This document shows, piece by piece, positions 34,836 through 44,750 of a DNA stretch of 64,000 nt. This stretch comes from Cricetomys ansorgei. Its lineage: Eukaryota > Chordata > Mammalia > Rodentia > Nesomyidae. Within the stretch, counting starts at the first letter, position 1. Every line of letters starts with the position of its first letter. The notes below the pieces were generated by a model that saw only the letters and a list, made by a program, of their open reading frames with translations, had not been told where the DNA came from and ran no database searches. A program made the translations under genes and the position numbers. The stretch lies in the NCBI GenBank assembly GCA_026225945.1, contig JAMJFZ010000818.1, positions 6,933,501 to 6,997,500 of the forward strand, read 5' to 3'.

Positions 34836-35169
34836 CTGTGGCCCAGCCCCATGGCTAAACGTACTTACTTTAGTAATCCTTTGTAGATTAAGTCGGATTA
34901 TCTGTTCACAGTTGTGGCGTGTGCTAGCAATCCGTGTCACCTTCTTTCTCAGCCTTTATACTTTGAGTTCTTTTCTTGCTTTGCTCCACTTCTGAGAAGC
35001 TCAGCGATGCTGCTTTGAACAGAAGGGTTAGTGGCAGAGTCCCTCCTGCCAGTCTCAGCTAAGCCAGCAGTATGTAGCTGATAGAGTTCACACTGCTCAC
35101 AGGAGGAAATCCAGTCTTCAGCAAGCTCTCTTGTCTTCATGTGCTAGGAGGCACTCTTAAAATTCTCTT

Positions 35170-35384
35170 TGAACATTTATTTCATTTTATTTTATTCATT
35201 ATTTGTATGCATGTGTGTACACGTATAGGGGCGTGGTGTATGCACACCACACAGCATTTGTGTGGAGCTCAGAAGATAACTTCTGGGAATCAGACCTCTT
35301 CTTCCACCACGAAGTCTAGGGTCTCAGGTCATTCTTTGCAGAGCAAGGATTTTTACCTCTTGGCCCATTTCACTGACCCTCAGA
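35170..35384 (-). repeat. B2/B3-family SINE (antisense)
   Basis: 'atttatttcattttattttattc' followed by 'gtggagctcagaagataac' and 'tctgggaatcagacc' fits a reversed B2/B3. It is diverged. Confidence 0.5.
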
Positions 35385-35789
35385 GGCTATGGGTTATTTT
35401 TCTTGTATTGTTTCCATGGTGAATAGGTATCAGTTTTAAGCAAATGTTTTTTCTGCAAATATTGAGATTGTATGACTTCTCTTATTTATTCTGTTAATGT
35501 GTGGATTAGCTTTCTGGCTTCTCAAACATGGAGCTGCACAGATGCTCCAGGACGAAACAGTTCTCCCCTAGTTGTGTCTGTTCTTCAGCCTTGTGCTTGC
35601 TTAGCCATCCTGCTGAAGTTCTGGCCTTTAGATTCCCATGAGGTTTTGTGCTGTGGGATTATCTGGACTAGTCTGTAAGACTGGTGCTTACTTCTTCCTT
35701 AATTGTCTGATAGAATGCGTCCATGTGTAAGTTACTGGTCAGTCCCATAAATTTTAGCCGCCTCCTTGCCTCTTCCTACCTTAACTATA

Positions 35790-35903
35790 GAGACACAGAT
35801 TCACTTGGCCATGTGAATTTAGGTGGGTGGCTGAGGATGTGAGCTCAGATCTTTTGTGTTTGAGTAACAGGTCCTTTACCCATTGAGCCATCTCTCCAGC
35901 TTC
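35790..35903 (-). repeat. B3/B2-family fragment (antisense)
   Basis: 'gaggatgtgagctcagatc' and 'cccattgagccatctctccagc' show only the reversed head of the element. Confidence 0.6.
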
Positions 35904-35904
35904 A

Positions 35905-36361
35905 ATGCTTAGATTATTCTTTGTGTGTGAGCATGCTGATATGTGTGTCCTGGTACACACTGTGTATGCATGTAGAGGCTACAAGGTTATCTTCTTGAAT
36001 TGCTCTACACCTTTAAAAAAAGATTTATTTTCATTTATGTATATATGCATGTGTTTTTGTATGTGTACATCACATGTGTTCAGATGCCTTCAGAGTTCAG
36101 GAGAGGTTGTCGGATGCCCTGGAACAAGAGTTACAGGTGTTTGTGAGCTTTCCAACACAGGTCCTGGGAACTGAACTCAGGTCTTCTGCAGGAGCAGCCA
36201 GAGCTCATAACTACTGAGCCATCTCTCCAACTTCCCCTTTGTTTTTTTCATACAGAGTTTCCCATCAAGCCCAGCTTTTTACATGAGTGCTTGGGATCCT
36301 AAGTCAGATCCTCTTGCTTGTATAGCAAGTATTTTACTGGCTGAGCCATCTCTGCATCTTT
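35905..36361 (-). repeat. B3 SINE split by a B2 insertion (antisense)
   Basis: The left part (35905-36007, TG-rich to 'gctctacaccttt') and the right part (36236-36361, 'gtttttttcatacagagtttccc' to 'tgagccatctctgcatc') join into a B3 body if 36008-36235 is removed. The B2 inside is flanked by a possible short CCTTT duplication. Confidence 0.65.
36008..36235 (-). repeat. B2 SINE nested in a B3 (antisense)
   Basis: 'ttaaaaaaagatttattttcattt' to 'ctgaactcaggtcttctgcagg' and 'gagccatctctccaac' is a nearly complete reversed B2. Confidence 0.85.
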
Positions 36362-36522
36362 ATTTTATTTTATGTGTGTGAGTGTTTTCCCTGCATGTAT
36401 GTCTAGGAAGAACCTAGAACCAGAGTTACAGACAGTTGTTCACCCCCATGTGGTGCTGGGCATTGAACCCAGGTCCTCTGCCAGAGCAGCCAGTTCTTAC
36501 CTACGGAGCTAACTTTGCAGCC
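36362..36522 (-). repeat. B2 SINE (antisense)
   Basis: 'accagagttacagacagttg', 'ggtgctgggcattgaacccaggtcctctgcc' show a slightly shortened reversed B2. Confidence 0.75.
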
Positions 36523-36629
36523 TCATTCCCTGGTGCTTTTAATATTCTTCTGATGTGTGCTACTTCCCTCTCACTCTTGTTTGGTAATTTATATTTATTA
36601 ACTTCTTCAAGGGTTTATTAATTTAAAAA

Positions 36630-36842
36630 ACTATTTTATTTTTTAAATTATGTGTATATCTGTCTCTATACAAGTATGTACATGTGAGTGCAAGTGCCTG
36701 TAGAGGCCAGAGGAGAGATCAGGTGCCCGTGGAGCTGCGGCTACAGGCAAGTGTGAGCCGCCCAGTGTTGATGCTAGGAACCGCACTCAGTCCTGTGCAT
36801 AACAGTATGTGCTCTTAACTGCTGAGCCATCTCTCCAGCCTA
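36630..36842 (-). repeat. B2 SINE (antisense)
   Basis: 'gaggccagaggagagatcagg', 'tgctcttaactgctgagccatctctccagcc' mark a full reversed B2-type element. Confidence 0.85.
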
Positions 36843-37084
36843 AGGGCTTATGAATTTTATTAGTCATTTGAATGTGTCATCTTTAGGCTTTATTAATTCT
36901 CTATAATATTTATTCTGTTTTACTCATTTGCTTTTCATATTACTCCCTTCTGTCTATGGTGTTACTTTGTGTTTGAATATGACTTCTGTATGTAGCTGGT
37001 TGATTCTCATTCTTCTCTTTGGATATCTGCACGTAAGGCTGTAATTTGTTGCATGCTGTGTGTTTGATATATTGTATTTTCCTC

Positions 37085-37440
37085 ATTGTGTTAAGCAGCC
37101 TTCCATCATGATAACAGATTGCCAAGATAATCCTTATGAAGAAAAAGCACTTACTTGGCAATTCTGTGTTGTAATGGATTATGGCTTTACACTGTGGCCA
37201 GGCCATACATCCTGGGCAAACTTGCGGTAAGGCCAAGCTGTTCACCTCCAGGCCCTGAAGCCAAGAGATAGCAAGGAAGATCCTGGTATCCCACAATCTC
37301 CTGCAAGGTCATACCTCCAGGGACCTCACCTCCTTTCAACCCCCCTTTCCCCCAAGGTCCAGTTAGCTTCGTAGCACCACAATCTGGGCACCAAGCCTTC
37401 AACACACGGACCTGTGCAGATGCTTGTGATTCAAACCTTG
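37085..37440 (+). repeat. Rodent dispersed repeat inserted in the L1
   Basis: It interrupts the L1 between matching L1 phrases (37066 and 37475). Phrases such as 'caggccctgaagccaagag' and 'tacctccagggacctcacctcc' resemble the family seen at 7167. It is diverged. Confidence 0.5.
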
Positions 37441-37641
37441 AAACTTTGAAGTTTGGAATATTTATACATTTCCATTGGGATTTTCCTCCCCAAATTTGAC
37501 CAATGGTTTGTTCACAAATAGATTTCTTAATTTAAAACCACTTGCTAAGTTTTCAGCTCTTGCATTATTGAATTCTACTACAATTTCTTTGTCCTCAGAT
37601 TATGCTTTGAATGATATCAGTCTTTTAATATTTACCAAGAT

Positions 37642-37755
37642 ACATGGCTGGGAGTGGTGGCACACACTTAGCATCCCAGCACTCTGGAGATGGAAGCCTG
37701 AGGATGACTGAGAGCTGGAGGACTGCCTGGGCCACAGCTGAAACTGCTTCATGAC
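37642..37755 (+). repeat. B1 SINE (sense)
   Basis: 'catggctgggagtggtggcacacacttagcatcccagcactc' to 'gactgcctgggccacagc' is a B1-like element inserted in the L1. Confidence 0.65.
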
Positions 37756-38239
37756 CCCGTGGAGTGTGTGTTCATGGAGCATCTATGCACATGTCGTGGA
37801 CCTGCAGTACTGGGCGTCATCACTTGCAAATGTCCGTGTCAATGTCAGCCTCTCTGTATCCCTGTGAAGCTTCCTCTGGTTTGATTGCTATGGACCCCCT
37901 GTCTCTCTTGTTATCTTTGTCAGCATTCTGTGTCCTTAGGTGCTGTTTTAGGAGGTTCACACAGATTGAAAAGTGGAATCTTCCTGGCCAGTCTTCATTT
38001 TCTTCCTATGAACTTATCGTCGCCTGTTGATTCTTCCAGTGATTAATGCTCCAGATGATTAGCTTCCATTTTTATATCTGTACCCTTTGTTTTTCCAATT
38101 TTCATTTGAAACTTCACTATTTGATTATAAACATTTCTAAGTGGAATATAGATAGGTTTAGTGGTTTTATTCAGTCAGACAACTTTTTTGTGAGTTGAAA
38201 TATTTAATTTAGTTGTCCTTTATGTAATGAGAAATCTAT

Positions 38240-38485
38240 TTTTCTATGAATGAATCAGAGAGAACTGAAGGTCTTACACATGAAAGATTAGTGCTCTACC
38301 ACTGTAGTTACACCCCAGCCCCTCACTGGGGGATTCTAGGCAGGTGCTCTACCACTGTAGTTACACCCCAGCCCCTCACTGGGGGATTCTAGGCAGGTGC
38401 TCTACCACTGTAGTTACACCCCAGCCCCTCACTGGGGGATTCTAGGTAAGTGCTCTACTGCTTAGCTATGTCCTCAACTTAACAA
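38240..38485 (-). repeat. ID element with three tandem 53-bp units (antisense)
   Basis: The reversed ID 3' end ('gaactgaaggtcttacacatg') leads to units whose CCCCTCACTGGGGGATTC starts at 38319, 38372 and 38425: exact 53-bp spacing. All the units here carry CTGTAGTTACACC, while the array at 42790 carries CTGAGCCACACC. No clear B1 arm follows, so the element is ID-only or truncated. Confidence 0.8.
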
Positions 38486-38860
38486 ACATTTGCATTTAAA
38501 TTATCTATCTTATAGTCATTTTTTGTTTGTGTTCTTTTTTTCCCTTTTTTTGTTCTTTGTCATCGAATAAACTTCCCCTTCTGTTTTCTTTCTCCTCATT
38601 ATCTTGGTCACCTAGTGTGCTTTTATGTGATTCTTCTCAGTGGCTCCAGTGGTGATTAGAAGATAGGCTGTTGTTATCAAAATATAGTAAAAATTAGTAC
38701 ATCCTCTCTTTCCTACATCCAGGCACCCTGAGCTATTTGTTCCTCAGCCATAGGCTTACAGATGTTGACGTGATATGAAGACATAGATACACTGATGTAC
38801 ATACTGAATGTTGTATATCTATACCGTTGCTTAGAGATTCAGAAAGTTACTGCTTTTTTA

Positions 38861-38985
38861 AAAAAAGACATATGGCTCAGGTTGGTCTTGAACTTCCTAT
38901 GTAGCTGAGACTAACCTTGAACTTCTGGACTTTTGCTTCTGCCTCCTGAGTTGACATTACAGCTGTGTGGCACAGGACTGTATTG
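38861..38985 (-). repeat. B1-like fragment (antisense)
   Basis: 'catatggctcaggttggtcttgaacttcc' to 'gcctcctgagttgacattacagc' reads as a reversed old B1-type element. Confidence 0.6.
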
Positions 38986-39342
38986 CTGTTTTTATACACA
39001 TTCATATATGTCTGAACTTTGCAGTTGTGCCTACTGTCTTGATTTACTGTGGTCCATTTGTTATAATTAGCAAACCAGTATCTATACCTTATGTATTATT
39101 TAGTTAGTTCATGGCTGTGCCAAGATACAGGAAGTACTTTGTCTTTGGGTTCAGTCCATTATGGTGGGGCAGGGAGGTATGATGGTGGGAATGGGTGGTG
39201 GGAGCAGCTTGTGGCTGTGGCAGCTGGGGTATAAGGCTGATTGTTCACATGTAGGTGGATCCCAGCCCATGAGATGATACTGCCAATCCTCTCTGGAAAC
39301 ACTCAGTTGGCATACCCAAAGCTGTGCCTCAGTAATGCCCAG

Positions 39343-39430
39343 CCCCCACCCCCTCTTCTTCCTCCTCTTCCTCTTCTTATTCTATCATGATTTATTTTTT
39401 TCTCTTCCCTCCCTCCATCCCTCCCTCCCT
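39343..39430. repeat. Polypyrimidine CT-rich tract
   Basis: Nearly pure pyrimidine with 'cttcttcctcctcttcctcttc' and several CCCT repeats, interrupted near 39380. It abuts the T-rich tail of the following B1 and is low complexity. Confidence 0.85.
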
Positions 39431-39432
39431 CT

Positions 39433-39586
39433 CTTTTTGTTTTTTCAAGACAAAGTTTCTCTGTTGTAACTCTGGCTGTCCTGGAACTCACTCTGTAGAC
39501 CAGGCTGGCCCGGAGCTCACAGAAATCCACCTGCCTCTGCCTCCTGAGTGCTGGGATTAAAGGCATGCTCCACCACCACCCAGCTT
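39433..39586 (-). repeat. B1 SINE (antisense)
   Basis: 'tctggctgtcctggaactcactctgtagaccaggctgg' and 'gagtgctgggattaaaggcatgc' match the reversed B1 consensus well. It is one of the younger B1 copies. Confidence 0.93.
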
Positions 39587-39589
39587 CCA

Positions 39590-39810
39590 TGATTTATATT
39601 TATTAATTTAAAATTATATGTATGCATGTGTCTTTTTGGGGAAGGGTAAGTATGTGCATGTGAGTGCATGTGCCTGTGGAGGTCAGAGGAGCCCCTGAAG
39701 CTGGAATTAAAGGCAATTTTGAGCTGCCTGATATGGTTGCTGGGAATGGAGTGCAGGTCTTCTGAAAGAGCAGTACATACTCTTAACCACTCAGCCATTT
39801 CTCCAGCCCC
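39590..39810 (-). repeat. B2 SINE (antisense)
   Basis: 'atgatttatatttattaatttaaaat' to 'gagcagtacatactcttaaccactcagccatttctccagcccc' is a full reversed B2. Confidence 0.88.
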
Positions 39811-39945
39811 TGCAGGCCTTTATTAATGCAATTACGTTGATAATTGGAATTAACCATCACAGTCTTATTAAAAAGTACATAATCAGCATTAACATTTATT
39901 CTTGTGCTATATAATTTTCTCCTCCTCCTAAAGATGTGGTGTATC

Positions 39946-40037
39946 TGTTTTGTTGTCCAAATGAGGCTCAAGTAATTCTCCTGCCTCACCTCTAGAGTAG
40001 CTGGAACTACGGGTACATGCCACTGTTTCTGACTAGT
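39946..40037 (-). repeat. B1-like fragment (antisense)
   Basis: 'gtaattctcctgcctcacctc' and 'agtagctggaactacgggtacatgcc' resemble part of the reversed B1-like arm of B4-type elements. Confidence 0.5.
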
Positions 40038-40827
40038 TCTGTGGGTTCTGAGAAGGACACATTACAGAGCTGTCCTTACAGAACCATGTAGGACATTGCT
40101 TTGTCTCCCAAAGGTATGTAGTGAACTGGTCTTTTTCCTTGTGGAATCATGAGGTAGGATTTATGTAATGGGGCCTTCTGGGCCTGTTGCTTCCCGTTTG
40201 GAAGACTCACTACTAATGGTTAATTCAGTTCCTTTAACAGAAACAAGCTATCTTGGCATGCTGAACTGTCAGGAATCATTCCAAAAGCAATGACAAGGCA
40301 GGCCCCATTAGGTGGCATGCTGGCTGTCATAACTGTCCTAGATCGGACCAGTTGGGTTTCCAAGAAAAGAAGCAGAGGGCAGGACCGGGTGATCAGCCCA
40401 CCCGTAAGCTGGGGAAACCGACATACCAGGACTGCAGCCTCTTTGTGACAGTGAGGCCTTTAGTAAGAGCTCAGGGTGTTGTGTGATTATGATGCTAACA
40501 ACTTGTCTTAGAGCCTGGTTTCTATGTGTTTCAGTGAAGAAACTAAACACCTTCATTAGTGTATGACTTGTGTATGGCCTTAGGGCACTGGGCTGGGTTC
40601 AGGCCCACAGGGATGTCTAGCTGGCCTGGTCATAGGTCTGCTATGCTCTTTGTCTAACAGTTGGGATCAAGGAATAGTAGGCACTGGGTGAGCCCTGGTG
40701 TTGTTCTTACTGCATTGAGTTTTAGTAGCTGACATCATACAACAGCTTTCCAGTCTTGTGAACTCTAGCTGCACCTGCTTTCCATGGTAGAACTCTGAGC
40801 ATTCTCATAGGCATGGCTATTTTGGTG

Positions 40828-41133
40828 TGCTTATGTGTATAATGTGTGTGTGACCTCAGGTGTGTGTGCCATGTACACACAAGAGGTCAGAGGACAGTCT
40901 CTGGCATCAGTCCTCACTTTCCACTTTGTTTAAAGCAGCGTCTCTTTTTTCACAGCTTTGTACTCCAGGCTTCTGGTCCATGAGCTCCTGGGGATGCTCC
41001 CATCTTCCTCTCCCAGCTTACCGTAGGAACACTGGGATTACATACCATCTCTGGCTTTACATTGGTTCTGGGTATTCAAACTCAGGTCTTGTGCAGCAAG
41101 TGCTTTGCCTACTGAGTCATCTACCCAGCCTTC
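40828..41133 (-). repeat. B3 SINE (antisense)
   Basis: 'agaggtcagaggacagtctctgg', 'gggtattcaaactcaggtcttgtgc' and 'actgagtcatctacccagcc' mark the reversed element; the middle is diverged. Confidence 0.7.
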
Positions 41134-41230
41134 AGCTCTCAGCTAAGCTTTTGAAGTTTATCCTCCTTGATTGTTTCAATGATCCGTCTCGTCTTCATTT
41201 TGCTTTTCCTGATTTCTATATGGATTTTCC

Positions 41231-41388
41231 CTCCTTCCCTCCCTCCCTCCTTGAGACAGGGTTTCGCTCTGTGGTCCTGGCTGTCTTGGAACTCACTCTG
41301 TAGACCAGGCTGGCCTCAAACTCAGAGATCCATCTGCCTCTGCCTCCTGAGTGCTGGGATTAAAGGCGTGTGCTACCACCACCCAGCT
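41231..41388 (-). repeat. B1 SINE with CCTT-rich tail (antisense)
   Basis: A CTCC-repeat tail (41231-41250) precedes 'gagacagggtttcgctctgtgg' and 'aactcactctgtagaccaggctggcctc', ending in 'gctaccaccacccagct'. It is close to the consensus and so fairly young. Confidence 0.93.
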
Positions 41389-41394
41389 GATTTT

Positions 41395-42690
41395 CACTCA
41401 TTTACATACCAGCCTTTGTTCTTTCCTTCTGCTTACTTTGGGCTCTTGTTTTCCTTTGCATGGTTTCTCTCCAGGAAGCTTAGGTAATCTTAGAGCTTTG
41501 TAAAACAGAATGCAGGGGCACAAGTTTCCCTCTGAGCCCAGCATTTGCTGTGTTACACAACTTTCAGGTTTAAGGTTGCATTGTTTTCTTAACTGTTTCA
41601 AACCTTTGCCGTTGCCTGTACATTAATTAGAAGTGGTTTGTTAATTTCTAGGTATTTGGGGACCTCCAACCCTGGTTCTTTTGCAACTAGTACCCAGTTT
41701 TATTCAGTGACAAACATTCTTCTCTTCTCCATTTCCTGTGATGTCGTGTCTGGTTCCACTGTGCTGCTTTGTAGTGTTCCCTGAGATCTTGGGGATGACA
41801 TGGGTTCTGCTGCTGGGGATGATACACTCCATCACTGTCAATCCAGGTGATTGATGACACAGTTTGGGCCAGTGGTGTTCTTACTGATTTTCTGTCTGTT
41901 TCAGATAGAGAAGTGTTGAGGTCTGACATTTACTGGGGTTCATCTATCTCTCTCTCTGCAGTTTGGTCTGTTTGTGCTGTGTGTATCTTGCCACTCGAGT
42001 GTCAGTGAGTTTGTGTGGAGGGCAGGCATGTCTTCCTGTCACAATGATCCCTTTATCACTGTGTAAAGCCAGGTTCTTTTCTCCTTTTCCCTGGTCCATT
42101 TGAAATTCAGAAAGCTCCTCCAGCTCTTTTCAAATAAATGTAGTATATGTGATTGTATGTTCATGTGAGTTGCAGGTGACTGTAGAGGCCAGAAGAGGGC
42201 ACTGATTCCCCTAGAACTGGAGTTACAGAGGGCTGTGAAATGCCCATAGTGGGTGCTGGGAACCAAACTTGACTCAGGTCCTCTATAAGAACAGGAAGTG
42301 CAGGCCGTCTCTCTAGCACACCCCTCCCCCTGACTCTCTTTTGATTAGAATTAGTGTGGTATATCTTTCTCCTTTTACCTTTAATAGATATGTCTTTTTG
42401 TTCAAAGACCACTTCTTATAGTCAGCATATAATTAGATCTTGTTTTTTTAATGCACTCTGACAGTGTCTTCCAAAGTGGCCTGCTCAGATTAATTGGTGT
42501 GCTTAGATCATCCACATTTAAAATGAACGTTGACACGGTTTGCTTTATATCCCATGTTTGTCCCTGTTTTGTGCTTGGTCACTGCTCTTTGTTTCCTTTA
42601 TCTTTATCTTCTCTACTTTATCTGTCTTGTTTGGTTTTAATTGCACATTTCTTATCATTCAGTTTCCTCCCTCTGGCAGCACATGAATTA
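41395..42690 (-). mobile_element. Second old LINE-1 ORF2 remnant (antisense)
   Basis: Reversed ORF2 phrases appear in order: 'ctttccttctgcttactttgggctc' (41421), 'gttaatttctaggtatttgggg' (41640), 'cttactgattttctgtctg' (41879), 'atgatccctttatcactg' (42043), 'cttttgattagaattagtg' (42338), 'tcagcatataattagatcttg' (42423) and 'ttaattggtgtgcttagatc' (42490). It repeats part of the content of the first L1, so it is another copy in the same orientation. A B2 interrupts it at 42125-42327. Confidence 0.65.
42125..42327 (-). repeat. B2 SINE inside L1 (antisense)
   Basis: 'ctagaactggagttacagag' and 'gtgctgggaaccaaacttg' are reversed B2 landmarks; the L1 phrases resume directly after it. Confidence 0.75.
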
Positions 42691-42691
42691 G

Positions 42692-43440
42692 GCATCTTTT
42701 TTTTTTTTTTTTTTTACCTCTGTACTGGCTTAGTCCCAGGGCCTTGCATATGAATAGACAAATGTTCTACCACTTATCTATACCCCCAGCCCCTCACTGG
42801 GGGATTCTAGGCAGGTGCTCTACCACTGAGCCACACCCTCAGCCCCTCACTGGGGGATTCTAGGCAGGTGCTCTACCACTGAGCCACACCCTCAGCCCCT
42901 CACTGGGGGATTCTAGGCAGGTGCTCTACCACTGAGCCACACCCTCAGCCCCTCACTGGGGGATTCTAGGCAGGGGCTCTACCACTGAGCCACACCCTCA
43001 GCCCCTCACTGGGGGATTCTAGGCAGGGGCTCTACCACTGAGCCACACCCTCAGCCCCTCACTGGGGGATTCTAGGCAGGTGCTCTACCACTGAGCCACA
43101 CCCCAGCCCCTCACTGGGGGATTCTAGGCAGGTGCTCTACCACTGAGCCACACCCCAGCCCCTTACTGGGGAGTCTAGGCAGGTGCTCCTATACTGGGCC
43201 ATGCCCCAGTCCTTCACTGGGGGCGGTGGGGAGGATTCTAGACAAGCACTGTACTTTGGAGCCACACCCATACCCTGCAGTCCACTTCTTATATTTTATT
43301 TTGAGACAAGATCTTATTAAGTTTTCCAGACTAACCATGACCTTATTACTCTGTAGATCATGCTGGTCTTAAACTTGATGTCTTTCTGCTTTAGTCTCCA
43401 GAGTAATAGGGACAACAGGCTTGCATCACTAGGTGAGGCT
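42692..43440 (-). repeat. SINE with nine-unit internal tandem array (antisense)
   Basis: Plus-strand order: 19-T tail (42697-42715), reversed ID 3' end ('tagtcccagggccttgcat'), nine tandem units, then a reversed B1-like arm ('gagacaagatcttattaag' to 'gcttgcatcactagg', up to 43440). Units starting with CCCCTCACTGGGGGATTC are at 42790, 42843, 42896, 42949, 43002, 43055, 43107, 43159 and about 43210. Spacing is exactly 53 bp for the first five steps, then 52, 52 and 51. The first six units are nearly identical; the seventh and eighth have a 1-bp deletion, and the ninth is diverged. In sense each unit is an ID head (GGGGCTGAGGGTGTGGCTCA type) joined to a shortened tail. The element is about 750 bp, compared with roughly 200-300 bp for a normal B4. 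Confidence 0.85.
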
Positions 43441-43597
43441 AGTTTTGTTTTAATGGTTGTCTAAATGTTGGTTATATCATTTAAGAATAATCTAGTCCAG
43501 GGTTGACAGCACTGAATCACTTTACAGGTTAAGAGATGCTCCCAGGCTCTCTGAACCATCCTTACCACCACCCAGGTAGCTACCTAATGCTGGCTTT

Positions 43598-43619
43598 AAA
43601 AGTTTATTTTTAATATATT

Positions 43620-43658
<39 letters not shown>

Positions 43659-43806
43659 TGTGGGTGTCTGGGTAGGCCAAAAAGGGGCATCACATTCCCT
43701 GGATCCCTGGTTGTGTGCTGCTTCATCAAGGGTCTGGGATCCAAATTCTGGTCCTCTGGAGGAGCAAGCAGTCTGTGCTCTTGACTGTGGAGCCATCACT
43801 GCAGCC
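43598..43806 (-). repeat. B2 SINE containing a (GT)n run (antisense)
   Basis: 'aaaagtttatttttaatatatttag' then 17 GT repeats (43623-43656), 'tctgggatccaaattctggtcctctgg' and 'ctgtggagccatcactgcagcc'. This is a reversed B2 whose 3' region grew a microsatellite. Confidence 0.8.
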
Positions 43807-44074
43807 TCTGGGAAAATGAAATCTGAGGAGAGTCAGCAACTTTGTCTTATCCTCACTTTTCCTCCTTGTCTTTGTTCCGTAACTTTCTTTGTTGTGGTGA
43901 GTCTCTTGTCGGGCAGGGTTGATGCTGGCACAAAGCCCCTGGTCACTCTCCTTTCCCTTTGACAGGTAATTTTGCCAGGCACCTGGTGTGTGTGGGGTGC
44001 TTTTTAAAGTGTAGTACTCAAATCTTCTTCACACTTGCATGATTCCTGACAGGAAACTGTTCTTGTATCTTTTT

Positions 44075-44388
44075 GTTTATTTAGTGTGTGTGTTCACGTG
44101 TGTCTTCATGGATGCATGATGACCAGAGCACAGATCTCAGAAGTCAGTTCTCTCCTGGCACCTTGGTGACTTGATGATGCCAGGTCTCTGATGTGATTTC
44201 TGTGTTGCATCATGCACCAGGCTGGCTGGTCCACAGGCTCCTGGGTGATTCCCTGTTTTTGCCTCCCATCTCCATCACCAAGATTACAAACATGCATCAC
44301 CCCTCCGGTGTTTTTACCTGGGCTCTGGGGACTTGCAGTCTGGGTTGTTGGGCTTGCAAGGCAGCCTGCAGAGACATGTGCTGGCCCT
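44075..44388 (-). repeat. B3-family SINE (antisense)
   Basis: 'tgatgaccagagcacagatctc', 'ctggctggtccacaggctcctggg' and 'gggcttgcaaggcagcc' follow the reversed B3 order, with considerable divergence. Confidence 0.5.
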
Positions 44389-44616
44389 TCATTTCTTTTC
44401 TATGTCATTATGCTTCTCTTAGGAGGTCTTATTTAACCTCTGTTTGCTGGAAATGTGTTTTCTTTTCTTCACAAATGTATTAGACATTCTTCACAATCTT
44501 TCCAGGATTGGTGTTGTGTCATAGCAATTGCTAATTTTTTTTAACTGTTATGGTTTGAAAAAAATAGTTTTTTGTTTTTTTTTAACTGTCCCTTGAGCTT
44601 TGAGAGTGGCTTACCA

Positions 44617-44750
44617 CCCTACATTGTTTTGAGACAGTGTCTCTTACTGGCTCGAAATGCTCCACTCAGGCTAGGCTAGCCCCAGGATTCTGTTCTAGGG
44701 ATTGAGTCAGAGTCTTATGTTTGTGGAAAGTTCTGTACCAACTGTACCTC
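44617..44750 (-). repeat. B3 fragment (antisense)
   Basis: 'cattgttttgagacagtgtctcttactgg' to 'aactgtacctcagg' resembles a piece of a reversed B3. Confidence 0.45.

Larger units (their letters stand above)
35385..38860 (-). mobile_element. Old LINE-1 ORF2 remnant, interrupted (antisense)
   Basis: Plus-strand phrases match the reverse of L1 ORF2 in collinear order: 'tttttctgcaaatattgagattg' (35449), 'cttacttcttccttaattg' (35688), 'gaattttattagtc' (36851), 'gatatattgtattttc' (37066), 'tgggattttcctccccaaa' (37475) and 'gaattctactacaatttc' (37569). The divergence points to an ancient mammalian L1. It is broken by at least eight younger insertions (35790-35903, 35905-36361, 36362-36522, 36630-36842, 37085-37440, 37642-37755, 38240-38485 and possibly more). 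No reading frame survives. Confidence 0.6.
39105..39862 (+). repeat. Rodent dispersed repeat interrupted by B1 and B2
   Basis: The first part (39105-39345, with 'gttcagtccattatggtggggcaggg' and 'agctgtgcctcagtaatgcc') and the last part (39815-39862, 'caattacgttgataattggaattaaccatcac') belong to one element if the B1 and B2 in between are removed. Confidence 0.6.

Noticed and set aside
42790..43268. Regular 53-bp array resembling a CRISPR array.
   Set aside because: The units are contiguous without unique spacers, the DNA is vertebrate, and the unit is a SINE fragment.
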